Positions 27,021-34,774 of a stretch of 64,000 nucleotides of DNA are shown here, in pieces (position 1 is the stretch's first letter; the number at the start of each line of letters is the position of its first letter). Source of the stretch: Nostoc sp. C052. Lineage in GTDB: Bacteria > Cyanobacteriota > Cyanobacteriia > Cyanobacteriales > Nostocaceae. Location of the stretch: NCBI RefSeq assembly GCF_013393905.1, contig NZ_CP040272.1, positions 4,956,001-5,020,000 of the forward strand, given 5' to 3'. Both the position numbers and the translations under genes were made by a program. The notes under the pieces were generated by a model. That model searched no databases. It was not told the DNA's origin and saw only the letters and a list, made by a program, of their open reading frames with translations.

Positions 27021-27240
27021 AATATAATTCTGCGTGCAAGTTGGTGGAGCATTGCGTGTTCTCAGTTACTAGAGGGACTCCGCTGGTGAGTTGTTACACA
27101 CTCTTTAAAAGATGGCTACTTTTAAGCCTACCTCCCAGGTTCTTTGCACTCCCCGTTCACACACGCCCACTGTATTTGACAGTGTACCGTTCCTCTCGTA
27201 CTAGTATGTAGGCTCCAAGAGTTGGGGCACGCAGGATATT
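27021..27240 (-). ncRNA. Y-RNA-like element A carrying 23S sarcin-ricin loop and GTPase-centre fragments
   Basis: The outer stem GCACGCAG/CTGCGTGC (27227-27234 with 27030-27037) and inner stem TGGAGC/GCTCCA (27212-27217 with 27045-27050) flank the Ro-type loop, GCCCCAAC on one strand and CAACTTG on the other. Inside, TACATAC/GTGTGTG (27204-27210 with 27158-27164) closes a domain. That domain holds CTAGTACGAGAGGAACGG, the 23S sarcin-ricin loop (27187-27204), and a hairpin at 27168-27184. Next, 27083-27138 aligns almost without gaps to the L11/GTPase-associated centre of 23S rRNA (E. coli about 1051-1108). Confidence 0.85.
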
Positions 27241-27246
27241 AGTATA
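27241..27246 (-). promoter_or_regulatory. Candidate -10 box for element A
   Basis: TATACT on the - strand, which would place transcription start at about 27234-27238, exactly at the outer stem of element A. A -35 box is not clear. This supports A as an independent transcript. Confidence 0.5.
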
Positions 27247-27327
27247 ATACAATATACTACATAAAATTGGAAGATATGAAAAGAGATATTTTGGAGTAGA
27301 GCGATCGCTAAATCTTATCAGCAGTGC

Positions 27328-28299
27328 TTAAAGTTTAGTTAGTGTCAAACAATTATTCTTAAGGACAAATATAAAAGAACCATTATTAATCATTCCAGGT
27401 GATCTAATTTGCCATACACAGGTATAATACATTATCTCTGAATCAGCATGTTCTTTTGGAATAGCAAGCTTAATGGGTGTATCTGTAATTCTAAATTTAG
27501 TTCCCTTGAATATAGGCATTTTTGCGGGAATAGCCCAGTTTTGACTAAGCTGTGTAACAGCTATTTTTTGATCGTCCTCGGAACTAAGAAAGACATTATC
27601 TGTCATCTTTAAACCGGCAAAGTTAGATAATTTTAGAGCAGAATCTATAAAGACATCCATCACAGCATATGATGCAGCTTCTTCTGCTCTATTCTCTACA
27701 GTAATACTCATATCGATTTCTTCAGAGAATGGCTGGTCTTGAGAAAACTCAATTGGGACAGGCTCTTTACCAGCAAGAGAAAAATTAAAGTGTAAATCAG
27801 GTGTTGTTGCTCTACGGAGAATATCTCTGATTTCATAATCCTCCATTGCAACCGACTCAAAATTGAAACGTTTGTAATATCTCTTGTCGGCGGCTTGATG
27901 AGGTGCTCTTGTTGTAGCTTGAGGAATTGAAACTACATACAATACATGACCTGGGTTAGTAGTAACCAGTTCTATTTGTTTAATGATAAGCTCGTTGATA
28001 CGAGGATGAATGTTTGAATTTATAGTCTGTTCTAATCTCTCTTTGGATAAGGCATTAGGATCAAATCCTGTATCAATTTCACTAGGGATATGGCCATTTT
28101 CTTTTATACCGTAAATAATTCTGCCTCCAGCAGAGTTAGCAAAAGCTGAGACATCTTTGCTAAGTTCTATTTTCTTTTTATCAGTAAGTGGAAAGATTGC
28201 AGGACATTCCTTATAATCAAGTTCAAGGCTTTCCTGAACTCTATCCTTAATCATAGAGAGAATAGTTTCTTCAGACCATTCTTTGAGTGGTGTCGTCAT
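27328..28299 (-). CDS. Schlafen/AlbA_2-domain protein
   Basis: A 323-residue protein. Residues about 1-165 are an AlbA_2 (Schlafen-type) domain: ESLELDYKECPAIF with the acidic/Lys core, then LSKDVSAFANSAGGRIIYGI, and ATTRAPHQAADKRYYKRFNF. The C-terminal half (about 170-323) is a beta-rich domain of unknown type. Eukaryotic Schlafens with this fold cut tRNA and rRNA; bacterial AlbA_2 proteins are often called DNA-binding. Between the Ro60 gene and element A, a role on RNA is plausible but unproven. Confidence 0.72.
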   Translation of the reverse strand: MTTPLKEWSEETILSMIKDRVQESLELDYKECPAIFPLTDKKKIELSKDVSAFANSAGGRIIYGIKENGHIPSEIDTGFDPNALSKERLEQTINSNIHPRINELIIKQIELVTTNPGHVLYVVSIPQATTRAPHQAADKRYYKRFNFESVAMEDYEIRDILRRATTPDLHFNFSLAGKEPVPIEFSQDQPFSEEIDMSITVENRAEEAASYAVMDVFIDSALKLSNFAGLKMTDNVFLSSEDDQKIAVTQLSQNWAIPAKMPIFKGTKFRITDTPIKLAIPKEHADSEIMYYTCVWQIRSPGMINNGSFIFVLKNNCLTLTKL

Positions 28300-28376
28300 C
28301 GTTATCTTAAAAGCTCATAATTCAATGGAGAGCATTGCTTATCATTTATATTGACAAGCAATGCCATATTCTAACC

Positions 28377-29810
28377 TCACTTATCTTCTCTTACAGGCAA
28401 CGGCAGATCCAGAATCTCCATCAGCAAATCCAGACGAGAGGGGCGCGTCAGGAGTGGGACGATGTTCGGCAAACTGTAGTAGTCACCCGCAAAAGTGAAC
28501 GTATCTACAGGTGCTTGCTGCTGCTTCAGTTGAGTCTCCACCCAGTTGTAATGAGTACCCACACGGACAATCACCACATTAGGCATTATCGCCAACTCCC
28601 GGCAGTAGTTCTTGTAAACTTCACCAAAGTAAGGAGCAGCATTTTCGCCCTCATCCGTCACCAGAATGATCTGGTCAACCACCTGCTTTTTGCGTCGCAT
28701 TGCTTCCAATGCACAGCCGATGCTAGTACCACCGCCTGCATTGATGTGCTGGAAGGCACGCTCCCAGTCGGTCAACTCCTTGCCTTTTGCTGTAACAGCG
28801 TAAGGAATGGTATCGAAAGCATAGACAAACAGTTCTGCCTGAGTGATACCAGAGATTAGGGCAGCTAGTTGCTTACCCGTCGCGATCGCATTTTCCATTG
28901 AACCAGACTTATCCACCAGTAAAGCAGTTGGACGTGCGATCACACCACGCCGTTTCACTTGCTCGTTTGTCACCTTTTCCAGTTGGGCAACGGTGTCTGC
29001 GTCAAAATCTCCTGCGTCTGCGGCAATCTGTGCTTTGAATGCTGAGACACGCCCACTCTTGGACGCTTCTTCCAGCTTAGAGTCAATCAGTTTCTTGACT
29101 TGTGGGTGATCCATTGCACCTCTAGTCTGGAGAGACTTGAGGTTGTTGATCGCTTCTTGAGGAGACATGCTGTTGATTAACGCCACCAATACAACTGGTG
29201 TAAGTTGCTTGATTGCACCAATTGCGATCGTGTAAGGAATTTTGAACTCCACAATTAGCCGTGCCTGTTCTGCCGCACTTTCAGCCTTAGCAAGCTGCTT
29301 CAGCACATTTGCTAAGGAACCCTCTGGAGGAGTATCGCCAAACAGAATCGCATTTGCCCGCTCATTTGGCTTGATGTGCAGCGAAGCATACAAATGCTTC
29401 ATTGCTTTACGACCTCGTAGCGCAGCGCGATCGAATAGAGCCGGATTGCTCTCCCGCACCTTTAAATAACGCCGCACCGCAGTGCGAGCCGAACGAGGCA
29501 ATTTATTCTGCTGTTGCTTCATGAAGTCAACTACACGAGCTACCTGATAGGGTGGAAACTCTTGCAGCATAATAAATCCAGCATCTCGGTGTTCAATCAA
29601 ATTGCTGGTTAACAAATGAGCAACAAACACTTCTTTGTGGTCGCGGACATCACCATGACGCTGATACCAAACTGCCAGGTGTCCGTAAAAGATGGGATCG
29701 AGTTCAATAATTAACTGATGAATTTCTGCGACTTGCTCAAGTTTACGGTGAGGGGTTGTCAGCAAACTGTTGAGCATTTCCAAACGCAGGTCACGTTCTG
29801 CGGTATTCAT
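28377..29810 (-). CDS. rsr: Ro60/Rsr-like protein (TROVE plus vWA)
   Basis: A 477-residue Ro60 orthologue candidate. Residues about 1-280 are a helical-repeat TROVE-like region, including SMSPQEAINNLKSLQTRGAM and later EEASKSGRVSAFKAQIA (214-264), which match the conserved TROVE block. Residues 291-477 are a vWA domain with an intact metal site: Asp300-x-Ser302-x-Ser304, Thr362 and Asp386. Ro60 rings bind Y RNAs on the outside and misfolded RNA ends in the cavity. A Y-like RNA lies directly upstream, as in Deinococcus. GAGGAGG precedes the ATG. Confidence 0.85.
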   Translation of the reverse strand: MNTAERDLRLEMLNSLLTTPHRKLEQVAEIHQLIIELDPIFYGHLAVWYQRHGDVRDHKEVFVAHLLTSNLIEHRDAGFIMLQEFPPYQVARVVDFMKQQQNKLPRSARTAVRRYLKVRESNPALFDRAALRGRKAMKHLYASLHIKPNERANAILFGDTPPEGSLANVLKQLAKAESAAEQARLIVEFKIPYTIAIGAIKQLTPVVLVALINSMSPQEAINNLKSLQTRGAMDHPQVKKLIDSKLEEASKSGRVSAFKAQIAADAGDFDADTVAQLEKVTNEQVKRRGVIARPTALLVDKSGSMENAIATGKQLAALISGITQAELFVYAFDTIPYAVTAKGKELTDWERAFQHINAGGGTSIGCALEAMRRKKQVVDQIILVTDEGENAAPYFGEVYKNYCRELAIMPNVVIVRVGTHYNWVETQLKQQQAPVDTFTFAGDYYSLPNIVPLLTRPSRLDLLMEILDLPLPVREDK

Positions 29811-29829
29811 TATGAACCTCCTCTAAGAA

Positions 29830-29880
29830 TTTTGGATTTTAGATTTTGGATTTTGGATTGCAACCTAAAATCCAAAATTG
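29830..29880 (-). repeat. Hairpin-forming repeat between element F and the Ro60 gene
   Basis: On the - strand TTTTGGATT and AATCCAAAA form a stem around TTAGGTTGC (within 29849-29878), followed by more copies of AAAATC(C/T). It may separate the Y RNA 3' end from the Ro60 mRNA. The same ATTTTGGATTTT motif occurs at 25925-25955. Confidence 0.5.
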
Positions 29881-29885
29881 CAGGA

Positions 29886-29990
29886 GGCAGATGTTGCACG
29901 CGGGGCGATAAAGTCACCGCGCAAGTTGTGGAAGCATTGGATATAACTTATGCAGAGTTATGTAAGCTTCCGCGATCGGGGCGCGGCAAC
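29886..29990 (-). ncRNA. Y-RNA-like element F, minimal hairpin, upstream of Ro60 gene
   Basis: The core is 29917-29986. The outer stem is GCGCGG/CCGCGC (29981-29986 with 29917-29922), and the Ro-type loop is GCCCCGAT / CAACTTG. The inner stem is GGAAGC/GCTTCC (RNA sense; 29966-29971 with 29930-29935). The distal part is a simple hairpin, ATAACT/AGTTAT, within 29936-29965. GTTGC/GCAAC (29893-29897 with 29986-29990) may add an outer helix. It is transcribed toward the Ro60 gene, the usual place of a bacterial Y RNA. Confidence 0.82.
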
Positions 29991-30157
29991 AACTGCCAAT
30001 AACTATGTAGCAGTCCTGATTAGTATGTGAAATTCTCTGTCTTTTTCTTCACCTTTGTGTCCTTTGCGGTTCGTTTAAAAAAATTTTTTCACCTAACCAG
30101 GAAGATACAAAAAAAGAGCGGAAGAGAAGTTCTCATCAATCATTAATGAAATAAGAT

Positions 30158-30283
<126 letters not shown>

Positions 30284-30289
30284 AAAATT

Positions 30290-31024
30290 TTAGGTTTTAG
30301 AAAGTTGATTTAAAATAAATCGAATTTCTTTCTTATTACACTGCTGTTTCTTAGCAGCGTAAATCATTCGACCTGTATATGCCACAGAACGATGAATCAT
30401 ACCTTTGACAGCATCCATCACATAATGAGTGGGTGGCGATGGCAAATCTTCAAAGGTAATGAAATACCAAATATCATTTAGCTTCTGATATTGATGATAA
30501 TTATCAATGATGACAATATCAGTTTGTTCCTGCTTTTGTTCCTGCTTTTGTTTCTGCTTTCGAGGTATTCTCTCGGCTGCACAAAGAATTCCCGTTTCAG
30601 GATGGATATAGAAGCGATCGCGATGGTTTGTATCTAGCTGACTTCGATATCCTCGATAAGACTTGCTATAAAAACTACCATCAATTATTTCTACATACCT
30701 TTCAACATAGTCCCACACATGATCGATAACATGCCGTCCGGCCATAGTGTTGGGATCTAATCGTTGACATAGTTGGCTGTAAACGTCATTCCAAGGCTGT
30801 CCGACTTGCGATCGCAAAAACCGACGCAGAGGGCCGAGATGATCTGAAAGATATTTGGATTTATTTATTGGTTTAATCAGGTAGGGATTCAACAACCCAT
30901 CCTGAATTGCGTCCTGAGTGATTTTGTATAATTGCTTCTTAAAGCCAGTCACTTTTTTGAGGCTAATTCTTCTCCCACCGCGAGGACGCTCAATCACAAT
31001 CTCGCTCAAACGATGTTCGCTCAT
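30290..31024 (-). CDS. Unknown protein of Ro60/Y-RNA locus
   Basis: A 244-residue basic protein. The N-terminus (RPRGGRRISLKKVTGFKKQLYK) is rich in Arg and Lys and could bind RNA. The centre has PWNDVYSQLCQRLDPNTMAGRHVIDHVWDYVERYV (about 97-131). A repeat RKQKQKQEQKQEQ at about 174-186 precedes a compact C-terminal part ending in a Lys-rich helix. No family recognised. It lies between elements D and B on the same strand, the stop codon being 6 bases from B, so the gene and B may be one transcript. Confidence 0.65.
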   Translation of the reverse strand: MSEHRLSEIVIERPRGGRRISLKKVTGFKKQLYKITQDAIQDGLLNPYLIKPINKSKYLSDHLGPLRRFLRSQVGQPWNDVYSQLCQRLDPNTMAGRHVIDHVWDYVERYVEIIDGSFYSKSYRGYRSQLDTNHRDRFYIHPETGILCAAERIPRKQKQKQEQKQEQTDIVIIDNYHQYQKLNDIWYFITFEDLPSPPTHYVMDAVKGMIHRSVAYTGRMIYAAKKQQCNKKEIRFILNQLSKT

Positions 31025-31147
31025 ATCTCACGTTGTTTAAATGCAGTTGTACTAATTGAGTTGTGATTAAACATGAGTTGGCTAACATCATTGAACTCAC
31101 CTCTGTATTGAGTAAGGGTTATAGATTAATACAATTTCAATAATTTA

Positions 31148-31290
31148 AATTCCGCACAAGTTAGCAAAGCAGTTTTCACAATTGCCTATACCAATTTGGC
31201 TACGCTCCCATTAACGGGAGCGGCAGGAATCGAACCTGCAATCTGTTACCAGATAGTGTTTGTAGGCTTTACAAGTTAGGGCGCGGAATT
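31148..31290 (-). ncRNA. Y-RNA-like element D carrying a circularly permuted tRNA elbow
   Basis: The outer stem has 10 bp (31281-31290 with 31148-31157), the loop is GCCCTAAC / TAACTTG, and the inner stem is AAAGC/GCTTT. Reading the RNA from 5', the insert gives a hairpin ATCTG-GTAA-CAGAT (31241-31254) like a long variable arm, then a T-arm with TTCGATT loop (31223-31239), then CGCTCCC, a GTTAAT loop and GGGAGCG. U8A9 and a D-arm (31184-31202) follow. A tRNA is thus closed at the acceptor end and opened at the anticodon stem, where the scaffold joins. Confidence 0.82.
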
Positions 31291-31303
31291 AAGTCTTAAA
31301 TCA

Positions 31304-31488
31304 TTTCCGTACAAGTTCAAGAAGCTTTTTACAGCTACGGCCGCTCTTACCAAATATTGGCAGTGGGCACGCACACTAAATCTGCGAGAGACTTAGAAAT
31401 CATGCTTCGCTTATTCGATCGCTCGAATTTTACTACCTTAGGGCCGTTATCAATGTGTATGTATGCTTCTTCTGTCGGGGCACGGAAA
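31304..31488 (-). ncRNA. Y-RNA-like element E carrying a permuted 23S H69/H71 segment
   Basis: The outer stem TTTCCGTGC/GTACGGAAA (31480-31488 with 31304-31312) and inner stem AAGAAGC/GCTTCTT flank the loop GCCCCGAC / GAACTTG. The RNA insert first shows the 23S H71 strand (31425-31449, with ACGGCCCTAAGGTAG) and a GCGA-capped hairpin. Much later comes the sequence that precedes it in 23S (31329-31350, with GCGGCCGTAGCTGTAA). The two pair as the H69 stem (31442-31447 with 31337-31342). The fragment is permuted and opened at the H69 loop. It precedes element D in tandem. Confidence 0.82.
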
Positions 31489-31499
31489 GACTAAATACT

Positions 31500-31700
31500 T
31501 TAACCATAGACAGCTTCAGGGCGGATAATCAAATCACCACTGGGACGGCGATCGATTATATAAGCAGAAAGGCGATCGCTATTCACATCTAAATGGCGAG
31601 CAACCCGCTCTTTCACTGCCACATCATTCATCCCTGCTGCAATTCCTAGTTGTGTCTCTGGGAGATCAACAGAACGTCCTTCAAATCGAATATGAACCAT
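31500..31700 (-). CDS. Predicted ubiquitin-like small protein with C-terminal glycine
   Basis: A 66-residue protein (MVHIRFEGRSVDLPE at the start, RPEAVYG at the end). The predicted order is strand (2-7), strand (9-13), helix (25-39), strand (42-50) and strand (54-60), as in the beta-grasp ubiquitin fold, and the chain ends in Gly, the residue an E1 adenylates. An E1/ThiF-like gene is in the same locus. The ATG at 31700 follows AGAGGTGAT. The ubiquitin-like call is from this pattern and context, not from a recognised family. It could be another small alpha/beta protein. Confidence 0.55.
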   Translation of the reverse strand: MVHIRFEGRSVDLPETQLGIAAGMNDVAVKERVARHLDVNSDRLSAYIIDRRPSGDLIIRPEAVYG

Positions 31701-31736
31701 TGCAATCACCTCTTTTTAATCACGAATTTGTATTAG

Positions 31737-31946
<210 letters not shown>

Positions 31947-31992
31947 AAGTTTGAATAACATCGATGTACTCAACTTCAATTGAAGTCGTGTC

Positions 31993-32069
31993 TAGTGGTC
32001 TATCCCATTAATTTTGTTGGGCTGCTAGATTCCCGACTTCTTCAAGAAGTCGGGGATCTGAAACCACTA
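31993..32069. mobile_element. MITE-like palindromic element between C and the tmRNA-like domain
   Basis: Terminal inverted repeats TAGTGGT (31993-31999) and ACCACTA (32063-32069) enclose a hairpin, CCCGACTTCTT/AAGAAGTCGGG (about 32032-32054). This resembles the small palindromic repeats scattered through Nostoc genomes. It may have been inserted into the RNA array. Confidence 0.55.
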
Positions 32070-32079
32070 ACCTCTCAAA

Positions 32080-32185
32080 ACTTTTGGGACATACCTAGTG
32101 GAGCCGTCGGGAATCGAACCCGAATCCTGCAACCGTCCGTTTGTTGGTTTCGGAGCAGTCGAACCCCAATCGCGGCCCCAAAAGT
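32080..32185 (-). ncRNA. tmRNA-like tRNA domain in the RNA array
   Basis: The RNA starts GGGGCCG (32173-32179) and ends with T-arm TCGGG TTCGATT CCCGA (32107-32123), CGGCTCC and A73 (32099-32106). The acceptor has 7 bp including G3-U70, the alanine identity pair. GGGGTTCGAC (32158-32167) matches the D-loop signature of tmRNA, GGNTTCGAC. A short stem CTGC/GCAG with inner TCCG/CGGA replaces the mRNA part. ACTTTT/AAAAGT flanks the domain as an outer stem. The Ro-type motif is not seen here. Confidence 0.65.
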
Positions 32186-32364
32186 AGGCACTACCGAAAG
32201 AAGTTGCGAAACTAATCCCCAAAAAGTAGCATCTATGCAATTGTCACAGTTCCAAGAGGTTTTAGTTTTGCCTTTGAGGAGGCTTTGATGTTCATATTAC
32301 ATTTGTAATACAAGACTTACATAATGTCAAGAGGATACTACAACTTTTTTAGCAAAGAGTTTTA

Positions 32365-32550
32365 ATGCCAGGTAATATGCAAGTTAAAATTTTAGAGGAC
32401 GATTTCAAGTCACGTCTCGACAGTTTGCTTGGTTTTCCTGAGGGCAGAGTTTATATGGAGCCACATTTTTTCGATCTATATGTTCAGTTCATTAAGTTTT
32501 TTAATGTAGCAGCACAAGAGGGCGATATAGTACTTTTATCACTAGATTAG
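32365..32550 (+). CDS. Small ORF, unknown
   Basis: A 61-residue ORF (starts MPGNMQVKILED; a second ATG lies at residue 5) with mixed charged and aromatic residues and no signal or membrane segment. It is the first + strand ORF beyond the RNA array. No family recognised and only weak ribosome-site support. Confidence 0.35.
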   Translation: MPGNMQVKILEDDFKSRLDSLLGFPEGRVYMEPHFFDLYVQFIKFFNVAAQEGDIVLLSLD

Positions 32551-32697
32551 CGAGAAAGATTTTAATCTGACTATATCTAACGAATTTGATTTAGGTAAAA
32601 ATTTATAGCATTGATAGAACAATTAAGATTTGGGGAGTGCTAGAATCAACTAATAACTGTAGTGACCAGCAAATACTGGTAGCTTATCTAAAAAAAC

Positions 32698-33321
32698 TTA
32701 GTTTATACTCGTTCGCAACTTCTTATGCACCTGCGCTAGATACCACATATAATCATCAATTTTGTAATTATCAGCAGCTTTAATTATATAATCCTGAGCT
32801 AAATCAATATTATTGTGAGCTTCGTAATATAATCCCAAGTAAAGATGACTGTAAAAATTTCCCTTTATCCCTTCTGATTCACCAACAGTTAAAACATCAT
32901 CTGGCGTACAATTTCCCAAATACAAATCATATACGCGCTGCATAATACGTCGAGGGTCATTTTTTACAGTTAGTAAAGAATTACGTGCCTCTTCAACACC
33001 TAAAGAACGAGCTATGCAGAGATATCGCCATACTGTTTCTTCTACATCTTGAGCATTCACTGTCAAATCTATTTCAAACTGTTCAGCGCCTTCAGCAAAT
33101 CTTTCTGCATAATAATACGATAATCCCCGTTGCCAGAGGTAAGGTTTGATACGGTTATCCAATTGCTCCGCCAGATCAAAATCTTGAATAGATTCATCAA
33201 TCTTGGCTAGTTGAAAGTTAATCATACCTCGGCGAACGTAAGCATTAGGATTTTTCGGCTGATTGCGAATGGTTTCGTTCCAGCGCTGGAGTTGATTTTC
33301 CAGAGAATTTGAAAAAAACAT
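32698..33321 (-). CDS. Tetratricopeptide-repeat protein
   Basis: A 207-residue helical protein with TPR-like repeats: NPNAYVRRGMINFQLAKIDESIQDFDLAEQLD, then KPYLWQRGLSYYYAERFAEGAEQFEIDL, and GLYYEAHNNIDLAQDYIIKAAD. It probably mediates protein contacts. No clear partner in the neighbourhood. Confidence 0.75.
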   Translation of the reverse strand: MFFSNSLENQLQRWNETIRNQPKNPNAYVRRGMINFQLAKIDESIQDFDLAEQLDNRIKPYLWQRGLSYYYAERFAEGAEQFEIDLTVNAQDVEETVWRYLCIARSLGVEEARNSLLTVKNDPRRIMQRVYDLYLGNCTPDDVLTVGESEGIKGNFYSHLYLGLYYEAHNNIDLAQDYIIKAADNYKIDDYMWYLAQVHKKLRTSIN

Positions 33322-33441
33322 AGGTTTGCTAGCTAGTATGCATTAAATAGAATATTTTCAGGCTTGGGGAGAACTCGTCAACCCCTAAAATGAGTCAAGT
33401 TTTGTCATACTAAATTCTTGACGTTATATTTCTACTTTTCT

Positions 33442-33921
33442 ATGACCAGTGTAATTGAGTTTCCTTGGCAGCAAGAGGCTATTATTCTCCACAGTCAATA
33501 TCTAATAAATAGTTTTCAGCATTGGACAGGAAATTGTTTGCTAGATGCCAATGCTTCTGAATTTGAAACAGCAAAGGCGTTATTTGAAGCACCTTTTGTC
33601 TTAGTGTCTCACGGCACTGAGTCAGATCCAATTTTCAACTATGGTAATCGCCAAGCGTTGGAACTATGGGAACTTTCTTGGGAAGAATTTACCAGAATGC
33701 CTTCTCGAAAATCGGCTGAAGAGGTTGTACAGGAAGAACGCGATCGCCTATTATCAGAAGCAGCAACTAAAGGCTTTATCAATAATTATTCTGGTATCCG
33801 CACTTCTAGCACTGGTAAACGCTTTTACATAGAAGATACCATCCTATGGAACATCTTAGATGAACAAAATCAGCACTGTGGTCAAGCTGCTTTTTTCTCT
33901 AACTGGAAATTTATCGCATGA
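33442..33921 (+). CDS. MEKHLA domain-containing protein
   Basis: A 159-residue single-domain protein of the MEKHLA family, a PAS-like domain found alone in cyanobacteria. FNYGNRQALELWELSWEEFTRMPSRKSAE is the recognisable block. The ATG at 33442 is preferred over an upstream TTG. The ligand is unknown. Confidence 0.75.
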   Translation: MTSVIEFPWQQEAIILHSQYLINSFQHWTGNCLLDANASEFETAKALFEAPFVLVSHGTESDPIFNYGNRQALELWELSWEEFTRMPSRKSAEEVVQEERDRLLSEAATKGFINNYSGIRTSSTGKRFYIEDTILWNILDEQNQHCGQAAFFSNWKFIA

Positions 33922-34054
33922 AACCTACTGTTTCAGGGGGAAGTCCTACAATAAATCTTAAATATAAAACTGAGATCCATCCATGAGGTAGAAGAAACTA
34001 CTTGCAAGATTCAGTATTGTAGGATTGCTGTCTTAAAATCAGGAAAAAACGCTC

Positions 34055-34774
34055 GTGGTTCCAATTAGCGATAATAATCCGACAAAAATCACACCTTATG
34101 TAACTTATGGGCTGATTGCTGCCAATGTCCTCGCTTTTCTTTATGAAGCAAGTCTTCCCCCCCAAGCATTAAATGGATTTTTACACCTTGCGGCTGTAGT
34201 TCCACGAGAACTGACTTTAAGCTTTGGTGGTATCTCCTTACATCAACCAGTACCAGAGTGGGCAACTTTGATTACTTCCCAATTTTTGCATGGGGGATTG
34301 TTGCACTTAGGCGGCAATATGTTGTTTCTCTGGATTTTTGGTAACAATGTTGAAGATAAGTTAGGTCATGCTAAATATTTGCTGTTTTATTTATCTTGCG
34401 GTGTTTTGGCATCCTTAACCCAGTGGTTCTTCGCTCAAGATTCTAGCATTCCATCTTTAGGTGCGAGTGGTGCGATCGCAGGTATTCTTGGTGCATACAT
34501 TCTCCGCTTTCCCAACGCTGAAGTTCTCGGCGTCGTCCCTTTAGGGTTTTTCTTCCCGACTTTCCGCGTCCCGGCATATTTCTTTTTAGGATTCTGGTTT
34601 CTCGAACAAGCCTTCTACGGACTTGCTAGCCTTGAAACACGTACCAACATCGGTATGGAAAGCGGCGGTATTGCCTACTGGGCCCATGCAGGCGGATTTA
34701 TATTTGGGGCAATTCTCGGCCCACTGTTGGGTTTATTTAGCGATAAATCACAGGAAGAATCTTGGTATAAGTAA
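34055..34774 (+). CDS. Rhomboid-family intramembrane serine protease
   Basis: A 239-residue rhomboid. The catalytic Ser is in LGASGAIAGILGAY and the His in YWAHAGGFIFGAILG. HGGLLHLGGNMLFLWIFGNNVED gives the conserved helix-2 His/Asn block. Six membrane helices predicted. GTG start with AGGA ten bases upstream. A paralogue follows directly. Confidence 0.92.
   Translation: MVPISDNNPTKITPYVTYGLIAANVLAFLYEASLPPQALNGFLHLAAVVPRELTLSFGGISLHQPVPEWATLITSQFLHGGLLHLGGNMLFLWIFGNNVEDKLGHAKYLLFYLSCGVLASLTQWFFAQDSSIPSLGASGAIAGILGAYILRFPNAEVLGVVPLGFFFPTFRVPAYFFLGFWFLEQAFYGLASLETRTNIGMESGGIAYWAHAGGFIFGAILGPLLGLFSDKSQEESWYK

Noticed and set aside
27021..27240. A genuine 23S rRNA gene fragment left by a broken rRNA operon
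   Set aside because: Two distant 23S sites are joined, unrelated rRNA is absent, and the ends form the same scaffold as five other elements; simple decay does not explain this.
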